In this document: one piece after another, positions 1 through 7,283 of the stretch
Layout: every line of letters starts with the position of its first letter
Numbering within the stretch: the stretch's first letter is position 1
NCBI GenBank assembly: GCA_002691795.1
Contig: NZIY01000063.1
Span: 9,723 to 17,513 of the forward strand
Length of the DNA stretch: 7,791 bases
From: SAR116 cluster bacterium
GTDB lineage: Bacteria; Pseudomonadota; Alphaproteobacteria; Puniceispirillales; Marisalimonadaceae
Reading direction: 5' to 3'
Notes under the pieces: model-generated
Seen by the model: only the letters and a program-made list of their open reading frames with translations
Told to the model about the DNA's origin: nothing
Database searches by the model: none
Program-made: the position numbers and the translations under genes

Positions 1-1355
1 GTATTCACTACAACCAAAGGTACATCAGTATTCTCAAAAAACATGAATCTTATAATCTTAAGATAGTAAAAGGCTGAGATGACCGAAAATAAAACACCTA
101 AAATAGCTAATACATAAAATTGATTATCAATAGCTGCAAAGAAAATTAACCATTTTCCAAAAAAACCAGATAAGGGAGGAATACCTGCAAGAGAAAACAT
201 AAAAATTAGCAAACAAATTGAAATAAAGGGATGATTATTATATAAACCTTTCAGATCAGATATAAGCTCAATAGGCTTATCATCCTTTTGTAAACTTAAA
301 ATAATTCCAAAAACACCAATTAAAAGAAACAAATAAATTATCAAATAATAAATTATCGCTTGAAGCCCCTTTTCAGAAAAAGTAACCATACCAACTAGAA
401 TAAATCCCATATTTGCTATACTTGAATATGCTATAAGCCTTTTTAAATTTTTTTGTACTATTGCACCAATAGAACCTATTAACATTGATGAAATTGATAA
501 AACAATCAATAGGTCAGATAAATTCTCATTAATATTTTGAAAAACTTTAAAAACCAGATAAATCAATATACCTATAATTGAAATTTTAGGGGCTGTAGCA
601 ATAAAGAAAGTTATTGGAGATGGGGTTCCTTCATAAACATCTGGAGCCCACATATGGAATGGAGCTGAAGAAATTTTAAATGCTATGCCAGCCAGTATGA
701 ATATTATTCCGCAATTTATCCCAATATTATTATTAAAAGTTATATTTGATAGGTATTCAAATGATATGCTTCCAACGAAGCCATATATTAGAGAAATTCC
801 AAAAAGAATAAATCCGCTTGATAATGCCCCTAACAAAAAATATTTAAGTGAAGCTTCTGCTGATTTTATATTATTTCTTCTTAATGCACAAATTACATAA
901 ATTGGAAGAGCTTGTAATTCTAAGGCCAAAAAAAATGTTAAGAAATTGTTTGAAGATACAAGAACTAACATCCCACATGTAGATAATAACAATAGAAAAT
1001 TAAGTTCAGAAAATTTAATTCCTTCAAATTCAGCTTTGTTATAGGTTAATAAAAATACAAATAGTATAGAAGACAAAATCAAAAGTTTAAAAAATATAGA
1101 AAGCTCATTTACAATATATAAATTGTTAAATCCTACACCATTAGTGGGTAAAAAAAGAGTTAAAATGAATGATAACAAAATTATACTTATTCCAAATTTA
1201 TTAGTATTTTTAAAACTCTTTTCTTTAAAGAAAAAAATATCTAGTAACATTAAAATTAAAGTAGAACAAAAAATAAAAATTTCAGGCATTGCTAAATACA
1301 TATTATCAATACCTAAATTCAAGGATATATTTTCTAAAATAGTTTTTGGTATCAT
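1..1355 (-). CDS. nuoN: NADH-quinone oxidoreductase subunit N (partial, 3' end beyond window)
   Basis: This is an antiporter-like proton-pumping subunit of the complex I membrane arm. The frame is open from ATG at 1355 to the left edge, giving 451 complete codons with no stop. The family is usually about 480 residues, so roughly 30 C-terminal residues are probably missing. The protein is strongly hydrophobic with many membrane helices. Family motifs are visible: LALELQALPIY with Glu146, SLKYFLLGA with Lys171, AFKISSAPFHMWAPDVYEGTP with Lys227, ATAPKIS with Lys257, and SGFFGKW with Lys401. These match the charged residues of the NuoN proton channel. The start is supported by AAAGGA nine bases upstream; a later Met at codon 19 is possible but has less support. 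It follows nuoM by 14 bases, the largest gap in the window. Two short plus-strand open frames inside it are shadows. The identification is secure. Confidence 0.96.
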   Translation of the reverse strand, partial: MIPKTILENISLNLGIDNMYLAMPEIFIFCSTLILMLLDIFFFKEKSFKNTNKFGISIILLSFILTLFLPTNGVGFNNLYIVNELSIFFKLLILSSILFVFLLTYNKAEFEGIKFSELNFLLLLSTCGMLVLVSSNNFLTFFLALELQALPIYVICALRRNNIKSAEASLKYFLLGALSSGFILFGISLIYGFVGSISFEYLSNITFNNNIGINCGIIFILAGIAFKISSAPFHMWAPDVYEGTPSPITFFIATAPKISIIGILIYLVFKVFQNINENLSDLLIVLSISSMLIGSIGAIVQKNLKRLIAYSSIANMGFILVGMVTFSEKGLQAIIYYLIIYLFLLIGVFGIILSLQKDDKPIELISDLKGLYNNHPFISICLLIFMFSLAGIPPLSGFFGKWLIFFAAIDNQFYVLAILGVLFSVISAFYYLKIIRFMFFENTDVPLVVVN

Positions 1356-1364
1356 TGCAAAAAA

Positions 1365-1370
1365 TCCTTT
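1365..1370 (-). promoter_or_regulatory. ribosome-binding site of nuoN
   Basis: AAAGGA on the minus strand ends nine bases before the nuoN ATG (1355-1353). Its first A is the last base of the nuoM TAA stop. It is one of the clearest Shine-Dalgarno-like sites in the window and supports ATG at 1355 over the downstream Met codon. Confidence 0.7.
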
Positions 1371-2866
1371 TACTTAAAAGACTCTAAAATTAAAAAATGT
1401 GGAACTTTTAAAAAATTTAAAACTATATTTGGAAAAAAACCTAATAATAGTATTAGTATTGCCAATGGAATAAAAGTTAATATCTCTCTAATATTAGTAT
1501 CAAAAATCTCATATTTTTCTTTATTTTCAGAAACTCCAAACGAAACTTTTTTATAAAATCTTAACATATATATTGCTCCTAATATCAAACTAAAACCTGA
1601 AATCATAGCAACTAATGGATTCACTTTCCATGATCCAAGTAAAACCAAAACCTCACCGATAAAACCGCTGGTTCCAGGCAAACCTACAGATCCTAGAGTA
1701 AAAACCATCAAAAAGACTGAATATTTTGGCATCGTTGTAGCAAAATCACCCAACATATTAATATCACGAGTATGAGTCCTTTCATATATTACACCAATTG
1801 CCAAAAATAAAGCACCTGAAATTAATCCATGAGAAATCATTTGAAAAACAGCACCATCTAAACCTTGTGTATTAAAGCAAAAAATTCCAATTGTAACAAA
1901 ACCCATGTGAGCTACTGAAGAATAGGCAATTAATTTTTTTATATCTTGTTGAGCAAATGCCACAAGCGAAGTGTAAATAATTGCAACACAAGATAAAAAG
2001 AAAATTAAAGGTTGGTAAAAGATACTTCCTTCAGGAAATAAAGGTAAAGAGAACCTTAAAAAACCATAGCCACCCATTTTAAGGAGTATTCCAGCAAGAA
2101 TAATAGAACCTGCAGTAGGTGCTTGAACATGTGCATCAGGTAACCATGTATGAAAAGGCCACATTGGAACTTTAACAGCAAAAGAGAAAAAGAAACCCAA
2201 AAACAACCATAATTGTTCTTCCCTAGTAAATTCATGTTCTAAAATCTTTAATAAATCAGAGGTTCCTGTAGCTACAATAATATAAATTATTGCTATTAAC
2301 ATTAAAACTGAACCTAACAATGTGTATAGAAAAAATTTAAAGGAAGCATATATCCTTTCTACACTTCCCCATATACCAATTATTAAAAACATTGGTATTA
2401 AAACAGCTTCAAAAAAAATATAAAAAACAACAATATCTAAAGCTGAAAACATGCCAATTATAAAAGCTTCCAATATTAAAAACAAAATCATAAATTCTTT
2501 AATTTTATGCTGTATGGAATTCCAACTACATAAAATACAAATAGGCACTAAAAGCCCTGTCAAAACAACAAATGGTAAAGATAAACCGTCTAAACCAACT
2601 CTATAAACAATCCCTAGTGAAGGAACCCATTCAGAGTATTCAAGAAACTGATAATCTGTTTTTGAATAATCAAATTTAAATGTTAAAAATAAAGTTAAAA
2701 AAAAAGTCATTAAGCTTGTCCACAGAGAAACCAACTTAACATTAGTAATTGAGTTTTTTGAAATTTCTCCGTCTTGATCCGTTTTATGTGGTATCAGTAA
2801 AACTAAAAGAGCTCCACACAGAGGCAGAAAAATCAAAATACTTAATATAGGCCAATTTTCTATCAT
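1370..2866 (-). CDS. nuoM: NADH-quinone oxidoreductase subunit M
   Basis: This is the middle antiporter-like proton pump of the complex I membrane arm, a 498-residue integral membrane protein close to the family length (about 500). Visible motifs are FYIFFEAVLIPMF with Glu153, FAVKVPMWPFHTWLPDAHVQ with Lys232, APTAGS at 249-254, LLKMGGYG with Lys263, AYSSVAHMGF with His320, QMISHGLISGALF with His346 and GFIGEVLVLLG with Glu405. Glu153, Lys232, Lys263 and Glu405 correspond to the proton-path residues known in E. coli NuoM. The start is ATG at 2866, one base after the nuoL stop (TAAAATG). No purine-rich site precedes it, so translation probably depends on ribosomes finishing nuoL. The gene ends in TAA and nuoN follows 14 bases later. 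No truncation or missing residue is seen. Confidence 0.98.
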   Translation of the reverse strand: MIENWPILSILIFLPLCGALLVLLIPHKTDQDGEISKNSITNVKLVSLWTSLMTFFLTLFLTFKFDYSKTDYQFLEYSEWVPSLGIVYRVGLDGLSLPFVVLTGLLVPICILCSWNSIQHKIKEFMILFLILEAFIIGMFSALDIVVFYIFFEAVLIPMFLIIGIWGSVERIYASFKFFLYTLLGSVLMLIAIIYIIVATGTSDLLKILEHEFTREEQLWLFLGFFFSFAVKVPMWPFHTWLPDAHVQAPTAGSIILAGILLKMGGYGFLRFSLPLFPEGSIFYQPLIFFLSCVAIIYTSLVAFAQQDIKKLIAYSSVAHMGFVTIGIFCFNTQGLDGAVFQMISHGLISGALFLAIGVIYERTHTRDINMLGDFATTMPKYSVFLMVFTLGSVGLPGTSGFIGEVLVLLGSWKVNPLVAMISGFSLILGAIYMLRFYKKVSFGVSENKEKYEIFDTNIREILTFIPLAILILLLGFFPNIVLNFLKVPHFLILESFK

Positions 2867-2867
2867 T

Positions 2868-4802
2868 TTAATTTATTTGAACATTATAAATTAAAATTAT
2901 AGCTAATATTGCTAATCCAATAAACATACTAAATGAATAATGGTATACATATCCTGTATGAATCTTTGAACTCAGTTTTGAAAGAATAAATATTCGTGAA
3001 CTAACACCATTTGGACCGATACCGTCTATAAATTTTTTATCAATTATATTCCAACAGTAAATACTAAATCTTTTAATTGGTTTTACAAAAACAAAATTAT
3101 AGATTTCATCAAAATACCATTTATTAAAAAAAAGATTATGCAAAAACTTAAAAGACTGTACCATTCTTCCAGGTAGTTCAGGAATTAAAACATAGAAAAT
3201 TGTTGCTATGGAAATTCCAATTACAGCTAGAACAATAGGAAATAATTTGACCCATTTAGGTACATCATGTGCATCTATAATTGCATCATTACCAGATAAA
3301 ATAAAAATAGAGTTAGCCCAAAAGTAATCCCAATTGTTTCCAACAAACATTTCCATAAAAAACCAACCAGAAAAAACCGCACCAAAAGCTAAAACAAATA
3401 AAGGAATTAACATTACTATAGGACTTTCATGTATTTTTGCGTACGTTTCCTGGCTTCCATTATATTCCCCGTGAAAAGTCAAATATAATAATCTCCATGA
3501 ATAGAAAGCTGTTAAAACTGCTGCAATACATCCACAAACAAAAGCAAAATACCCAACTGTTGAATCGGAGGCAAATGCAACTTCTAAAATCATATCTTTA
3601 GAATAATAACCAGCAAAAAAAGGGATCCCAGCAAGTGCTAAGGACCCTATCCAAATAAGAATATATGTTACTGGTAATTTTTTAAAACAACCACCCATTT
3701 TTCTCATATCTTGCTCGTTTGACAAACCATGAATAACAGAACCAGCACCAAGAAAAAGAAGTGCCTTGAAAAAAGCGTGAGTTGTCAAATGAAACATAGC
3801 CGCGGGATATGCTGACAAACCAACAGCAAAAAACATATAACCTAATTGTGAACAAGTTGAATAAGCAATTACTCTTTTTATATCGAATTGAGTAAGCGCA
3901 ATAGTAGATGCAAACAAAGCTGTTAAAGCACCAATTAAAGTTATAAAACTTAGAACATTGGGGGCATATTCAAATAATGGGGATAATTTACAAACCATAA
4001 AAACTCCAGCTGTTACCATTGTAGCAGCATGAATTAATGCTGAAACTGGAGTTGGTCCTTCCATAGCGTCAGGTAACCATGTATGCAAAAAAAGTTGGGC
4101 TGATTTACCCATTGCACCTATAAAAAGAAGAAAGCATGACATTTCAATAACATTAACACTAAAACCCAAAAAATTAATTTTAGTATCCATCATAGAAGGA
4201 GACAGTTCAAAAATTTTTTCAAACATAATGGTATCAAAATAAGTAAATATAAAAATTAATCCCAATATAAAACCTAAATCACCAACTCTGTTTACAAGAA
4301 AAGCTTTTATAGCTGCTGATGTTGCACTTTTTTTATTGTACCAAAAACCAATTAATAAGTATGAGGCTACACCCACACCTTCCCAACCAAAGAATAATTG
4401 TAATAAATTATTTGAAGAAACAAGCATTAACATGGCAAATGTGAAAAAAGATAAATAAGCCATAAATCTAGCTTTTGATTTGTCATGTGACATATATCCT
4501 ACTGAATATAAATGAACCATAGCAGATACAGTATTTACAACTAAAAACATAACGCAGCTAAGTGTATCAAAATTAAATGCCCATAATGCAATGAAGTCTC
4601 CTGAATTTATCCAAGAAAAACTGATGCCAGCAAAATCATTTTTTAAAATTGCAATATCATAAAATGCAATCCATGAAATTACCATTGATAAACACAAACA
4701 TGAAATTGACGCAATATATGCCGGTATCGAAGAAAATCTGTTACCGAAAATCCATGATAATATTGCACCTATTAATGGAAGGATTATTATTAAATTATAC
4801 AT
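2868..4802 (-). CDS. nuoL: NADH-quinone oxidoreductase subunit L
   Basis: This is the distal antiporter-like proton pump of complex I, 644 residues, somewhat longer than the 613 of E. coli NuoL and in keeping with alphaproteobacterial forms. Motifs in order are FGWEGVGVASYLLIGFW with Glu141, NRVGDLGF at 171-178, GAMGKSAQLFLHTWLPDAM with Lys232, EGPTPVSALIHAATMVTAG with His258, AYSTCSQLGYM at 313-323, THAFFKALLFLGAGSVIH with Lys346, and FFAGYYSKD with Lys402. The C-terminal region holds NKWYFDEIYN (560-569) and DGIGPNGVS (593-601). In this family that region forms the long lateral helix running along the membrane arm, followed by a last membrane segment near 624-640. The start ATG at 4802 lies one base after the nuoK TGA, with AAAGGA encoded in the last nuoK codons. 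It shares ancestry with nuoM and nuoN. The gene is intact. Confidence 0.98.
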   Translation of the reverse strand: MYNLIIILPLIGAILSWIFGNRFSSIPAYIASISCLCLSMVISWIAFYDIAILKNDFAGISFSWINSGDFIALWAFNFDTLSCVMFLVVNTVSAMVHLYSVGYMSHDKSKARFMAYLSFFTFAMLMLVSSNNLLQLFFGWEGVGVASYLLIGFWYNKKSATSAAIKAFLVNRVGDLGFILGLIFIFTYFDTIMFEKIFELSPSMMDTKINFLGFSVNVIEMSCFLLFIGAMGKSAQLFLHTWLPDAMEGPTPVSALIHAATMVTAGVFMVCKLSPLFEYAPNVLSFITLIGALTALFASTIALTQFDIKRVIAYSTCSQLGYMFFAVGLSAYPAAMFHLTTHAFFKALLFLGAGSVIHGLSNEQDMRKMGGCFKKLPVTYILIWIGSLALAGIPFFAGYYSKDMILEVAFASDSTVGYFAFVCGCIAAVLTAFYSWRLLYLTFHGEYNGSQETYAKIHESPIVMLIPLFVLAFGAVFSGWFFMEMFVGNNWDYFWANSIFILSGNDAIIDAHDVPKWVKLFPIVLAVIGISIATIFYVLIPELPGRMVQSFKFLHNLFFNKWYFDEIYNFVFVKPIKRFSIYCWNIIDKKFIDGIGPNGVSSRIFILSKLSSKIHTGYVYHYSFSMFIGLAILAIILIYNVQIN

Positions 4803-4803
4803 A

Positions 4804-5130
4804 TCATCCTTTTAAAACGTTGATATCTTTAACATCTATCGAACCTTTATTTCGAAAGTAAACTACTAAAATAGCCAATCCTATGGCTGCCTCAGCCGCA
4901 GCTACAGTCAGAATAAATAATGAAAAAACTTGCCCAGTTAAATCATTTGAATAAAAAGAAAAAGAAATAAAATTTATGTTAACACCCAGCAAAATCAGCT
5001 CAATTGACATTAGAATATTTATTACATTTTTTCTATTCAAAAAAATACCTGCAACACCTAAAAAAAAGATTACCGAAGATAAAATTATATAATGGTTAAT
5101 CTGAATTGGTAAGTTTAAATAATCAATCAT
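4804..5130 (-). CDS. nuoK: NADH-quinone oxidoreductase subunit K
   Basis: This small membrane subunit (108 residues, three predicted helices) sits between NuoJ and NuoN and carries two buried glutamates needed for proton transfer. Both are visible: Glu44 in [15 protein letters not shown] and Glu80 in [18 protein letters not shown]; they correspond to E. coli Glu36 and Glu72. The protein is about eight residues longer than the E. coli subunit, mostly at the N-terminus ([14 protein letters not shown]). The ATG at 5130 shares one base with the nuoJ stop (TGATG), and AAGG lies six bases upstream, which fixes the start. The last two codons, Lys-Gly (AAA GGA), also supply the ribosome-binding site of nuoL. 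A plus-strand open frame crossing the nuoL/nuoK junction is a shadow. Confidence 0.98.
   Translation of the reverse strand: MIDYLNLPIQINHYIILSSVIFFLGVAGIFLNRKNVINILMSIELILLGVNINFISFSFYSNDLTGQVFSLFILTVAAAEAAIGLAILVVYFRNKGSIDVKDINVLKG
4807..4812 (-). promoter_or_regulatory. ribosome-binding site of nuoL, inside the end of nuoK
   Basis: AAAGGA on the minus strand forms the last two sense codons of nuoK (Lys-Gly). It is followed by TGA, a single T, and the nuoL ATG, giving a spacing of four bases. This is short but workable, and the stop/start closeness points to coupled translation of nuoK and nuoL. Confidence 0.65.
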
Positions 5131-5729
5131 CAGGCACCTTCATTATTATTTACTCTAACCACTTCAATAACATCGCTTTTTTTAGTATCAATTTGGTTTT
5201 TTACTATTTGTTTTCTTACACCTGGCCTGTTTCTAAGAGTTAATACAATTGCACCAATCATTGCAACTAAAAGTATAACTCCACACATTTGAAATAATAA
5301 CGCAAAGTCAGTATAAATAATATTACCAAGAGAAATTGTGTTATTTTTTTGTTCTAAATTTGAGCTGTTGGATAAATTAACCAGTGTTGTATTATCCAAA
5401 AACAATAGATATAGAAACTCAATTAAAATTATTGTTCCTAATATAATAGATAAAGGTTTGAATTTAATTAGTTTGGATTTAGTCTCTTCCTGATTAATAT
5501 TTAACATCATTACTACAAACAAGAATAATACTGCTACAGCCCCCACATAAACAACAATTAATAACATTGCAAGAAATTCGGCATTTAAAAATAAAAATAA
5601 AATAGCAGAGTTAATAAAAGATAGAATAAGATATAAAACACAATAAACAGGATTTTTAGAAGTTATCACTCCTATTGATGATAAAATAACAAATAAAGAA
5701 AATGTGTAAAAAAGTAATGAGTAATACAT
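5130..5729 (-). CDS. nuoJ: NADH-quinone oxidoreductase subunit J
   Basis: NuoJ is a five-helix membrane subunit that helps couple quinone chemistry to the proton pumps. The 199-residue protein has the family hallmark at about 49-77: [20 protein letters not shown] followed by FLFVVMMLN. This is the third helix, whose flexible bulge changes shape in the catalytic cycle of known complexes. [19 protein letters not shown] (20-38) and the last helix near 148-165 with LRNRPG after it also fit the family. The asparagine- and serine-rich stretch at about 111-137 is a poorly conserved loop. I place the start at ATG 5729, nine bases after the nuoI TAG, with weak AGAG seven bases upstream. An in-frame TTG two codons earlier (5735) is less likely because it leaves almost no room for a binding site. 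The TGA stop overlaps the nuoK ATG by one base. Confidence 0.95.
   Translation of the reverse strand: MYYSLLFYTFSLFVILSSIGVITSKNPVYCVLYLILSFINSAILFLFLNAEFLAMLLIVVYVGAVAVLFLFVVMMLNINQEETKSKLIKFKPLSIILGTIILIEFLYLLFLDNTTLVNLSNSSNLEQKNNTISLGNIIYTDFALLFQMCGVILLVAMIGAIVLTLRNRPGVRKQIVKNQIDTKKSDVIEVVRVNNNEGA
5137..5140 (-). promoter_or_regulatory. ribosome-binding site of nuoK, inside the end of nuoJ
   Basis: AAGG on the minus strand lies in the final Glu-Gly-Ala codons of nuoJ, six bases before the nuoK ATG. The nuoJ TGA and nuoK ATG overlap as TGATG, the usual arrangement for stop-and-restart coupling. Confidence 0.6.
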
Positions 5730-5738
5730 ATACAAACT

Positions 5739-6233
5739 CTATTTATATGGCGCATCTAACTTCTGAGCTAAAGCAATTTGTTCTTCCCATCTATCACCGT
5801 TAGCTAATAATTTTTCTTTATCATAAAAAAGCTCTTCTCTAGTCTCAGTTGCAAACTCAAAGTTAGGACCTTCTACAATGGCATCAACTGGACATGCTTC
5901 AGCACAAAAACCACAATAAATACATTTAGTCATATCAATATCATATCTAGTTGTTCTTCTACTTCCATCTTCTCTAGGCTCAGCTTCTATCTTAATCGCT
6001 TGTGCTGGGCAAATAGCTTCGCATAACTTACAAGCGATACATCTTTCTTCTCCATTAGGATATCTTCTCAAAGCATGTTCTCCTCTAAAACGAGGAGATA
6101 TTTTTCCTTTTTCATACGGATAATTTATTGTTACTTTTTTCTTAAAAAGATATTTCAAAGTTAATAAAAGACCTTTAAAAACTTCAATTAAAAGAAATTT
6201 CTTTAAATCATTTTTTATTTTTTTTAAAAACAC
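5739..6233 (-). CDS. nuoI: NADH-quinone oxidoreductase subunit I, two [4Fe-4S] ferredoxin protein
   Basis: NuoI carries electrons through two [4Fe-4S] clusters (N6a and N6b) toward the terminal cluster next to quinone. With the GTG start at 6233 it has 164 residues, normal for alphaproteobacteria. Both cluster motifs are complete: [12 protein letters not shown] with Cys65, 68, 71 and 75, and [12 protein letters not shown] with Cys104, 107, 110 and 114. The segment around TINYPYEKG and [19 protein letters not shown] (37-64) is a family signature, as are [12 protein letters not shown] and [12 protein letters not shown]; the same stretches occur in the mitochondrial TYKY subunit. The amphipathic N-terminus ([19 protein letters not shown]) likely anchors it at the membrane surface. 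GAGG five bases before GTG, overlapping the nuoH TGA, supports this start. An upstream in-frame TTG at 6275 would add 14 residues and overlap nuoH by 35 bases; I consider it less likely. The gene ends in TAG. Confidence 0.93.
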   Translation of the reverse strand: MFLKKIKNDLKKFLLIEVFKGLLLTLKYLFKKKVTINYPYEKGKISPRFRGEHALRRYPNGEERCIACKLCEAICPAQAIKIEAEPREDGSRRTTRYDIDMTKCIYCGFCAEACPVDAIVEGPNFEFATETREELFYDKEKLLANGDRWEEQIALAQKLDAPYK

Positions 6234-6238
6234 ATAAA

Positions 6239-6242
6239 CCTC
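6239..6242 (-). promoter_or_regulatory. ribosome-binding site of nuoI overlapping the nuoH stop
   Basis: GAGG on the minus strand overlaps the nuoH TGA and sits five bases before the GTG at 6233. It decides the choice of start: the other in-frame candidates upstream are TTG codons at 6275 and 6266 inside nuoH. The out-of-frame ATG at 6235 meets a stop after three codons. Confidence 0.65.
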
Positions 6243-7281
6243 ATATATTTTTTGGAACCATATCAAAGAAAACAAGAAATCCAGCAGTTAACACAACCCA
6301 TAATAATGAAAAAGGAAGGAAAATTTTCCAACCTAATCTCATTAATTGGTCATACCTATATCTTGGAGTAGTAGCTCTAACCCATAAAAAGATAAATAAA
6401 ATAAAAATTATTTTAAGTGCAAACCAAATAACACCTGGAATTTCGTTAAATGGATATAAATCTATAATTGGCAACCATCCACCTAAAAATAAAGTAACGG
6501 TTAATGCACTCATCAATATCATATTTGCATATTCACCAAGAAAAAATAATGCAAAAGACATTGATGAATATTCAACAAAATAGCCTGCAACAAGTTCAGA
6601 TTCTCCTTCAGGAAGATCAAATGGAGCTCTATTGGTTTCCGCTAATACAGATATAAAAAACATAATAAACATTGGCAAAAGAGGTATTGCAAACCATACA
6701 GTTTTTTGAGCATTTACTATATCAGTTAAATTTAAAGAACCAACACACAATAAAACAGTAATTATAATTAACCCTATTGAAACTTCATATGAAACCATTT
6801 GAGCGGCGGATCTTAAGGCGCCTAAAAAAGCATATTTTGAATTGCTTGCCCATCCCGCAATAATTATACCGTATACAGCTAAAGAAGAGATTGCAAAAAT
6901 ATATAGAATACCAACATTAATATCAGCTAAAACATTATTTTCATCAAAAGGTATTACTGCCCAAGCAATTAAAGCTAATATAAAAGTAAGCATAGGAGCA
7001 AGTAAAAATAAAAATTGATTTGCTTCTTTTGGAATAATTGTCTCTTTTGACATTAATTTAAGAGCATCAGCAAAAGGTTGTAATAATCCAAATGGCCCAA
7101 CAACGTTAGGGCCTTTTCGAAGCTGCATTAAACCTATGACTCTTCTTTCTGCTAAAGTCAAATAAGCAACACTGATAAGCAATGGTAAAACTATTGCAAG
7201 AATCTTTAATATAATAATCAAAAATAAAGCAAAATCATTTTTCCCAAACAAATCAATACCAATTTCGTTAATAAAGTTCAT
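6241..7281 (-). CDS. nuoH: NADH-quinone oxidoreductase subunit H
   Basis: NuoH forms much of the quinone-binding chamber at the joint of the membrane and peripheral arms and passes the energy of quinone reduction to the pumps. The 346-residue protein has about eight membrane helices, close to alphaproteobacterial family length. Signature motifs are [19 protein letters not shown] (41-59), [12 protein letters not shown] (65-76), [20 protein letters not shown] (143-162), SYEVSIG (164-170), [20 protein letters not shown] (215-234) with its acidic loop, and [18 protein letters not shown] (302-319). All conserved charged residues I can recognise are present. The ATG at 7281 is two bases after the nuoG TAA. 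A weak AAAGG lies twelve bases upstream, inside the nuoG tail, so coupling to nuoG translation is probable. The TGA stop is followed seven bases later by nuoI. Confidence 0.98.
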   Translation of the reverse strand: MNFINEIGIDLFGKNDFALFLIIILKILAIVLPLLISVAYLTLAERRVIGLMQLRKGPNVVGPFGLLQPFADALKLMSKETIIPKEANQFLFLLAPMLTFILALIAWAVIPFDENNVLADINVGILYIFAISSLAVYGIIIAGWASNSKYAFLGALRSAAQMVSYEVSIGLIIITVLLCVGSLNLTDIVNAQKTVWFAIPLLPMFIMFFISVLAETNRAPFDLPEGESELVAGYFVEYSSMSFALFFLGEYANMILMSALTVTLFLGGWLPIIDLYPFNEIPGVIWFALKIIFILFIFLWVRATTPRYRYDQLMRLGWKIFLPFSLLWVVLTAGFLVFFDMVPKNI

Positions 7282-7283
7282 TT

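Noticed and set aside
685..900. Plus-strand open frame of 71 codons
   Set aside because: It lies fully antisense to nuoN, whose minus-strand frame carries clear conserved motifs. The translation has no recognisable family.
1123..1377. Plus-strand open frame of 84 codons, Lys/Ile-rich
   Set aside because: It is antisense to the nuoN N-terminus and the nuoM/nuoN junction. Its composition is what A+T-rich antisense sequence gives by chance.
4649..4861. Plus-strand open frame of 70 codons spanning the nuoK/nuoL junction
   Set aside because: It is antisense to two well-supported genes, nuoL and nuoK, and shows no domain. It is a shadow frame.
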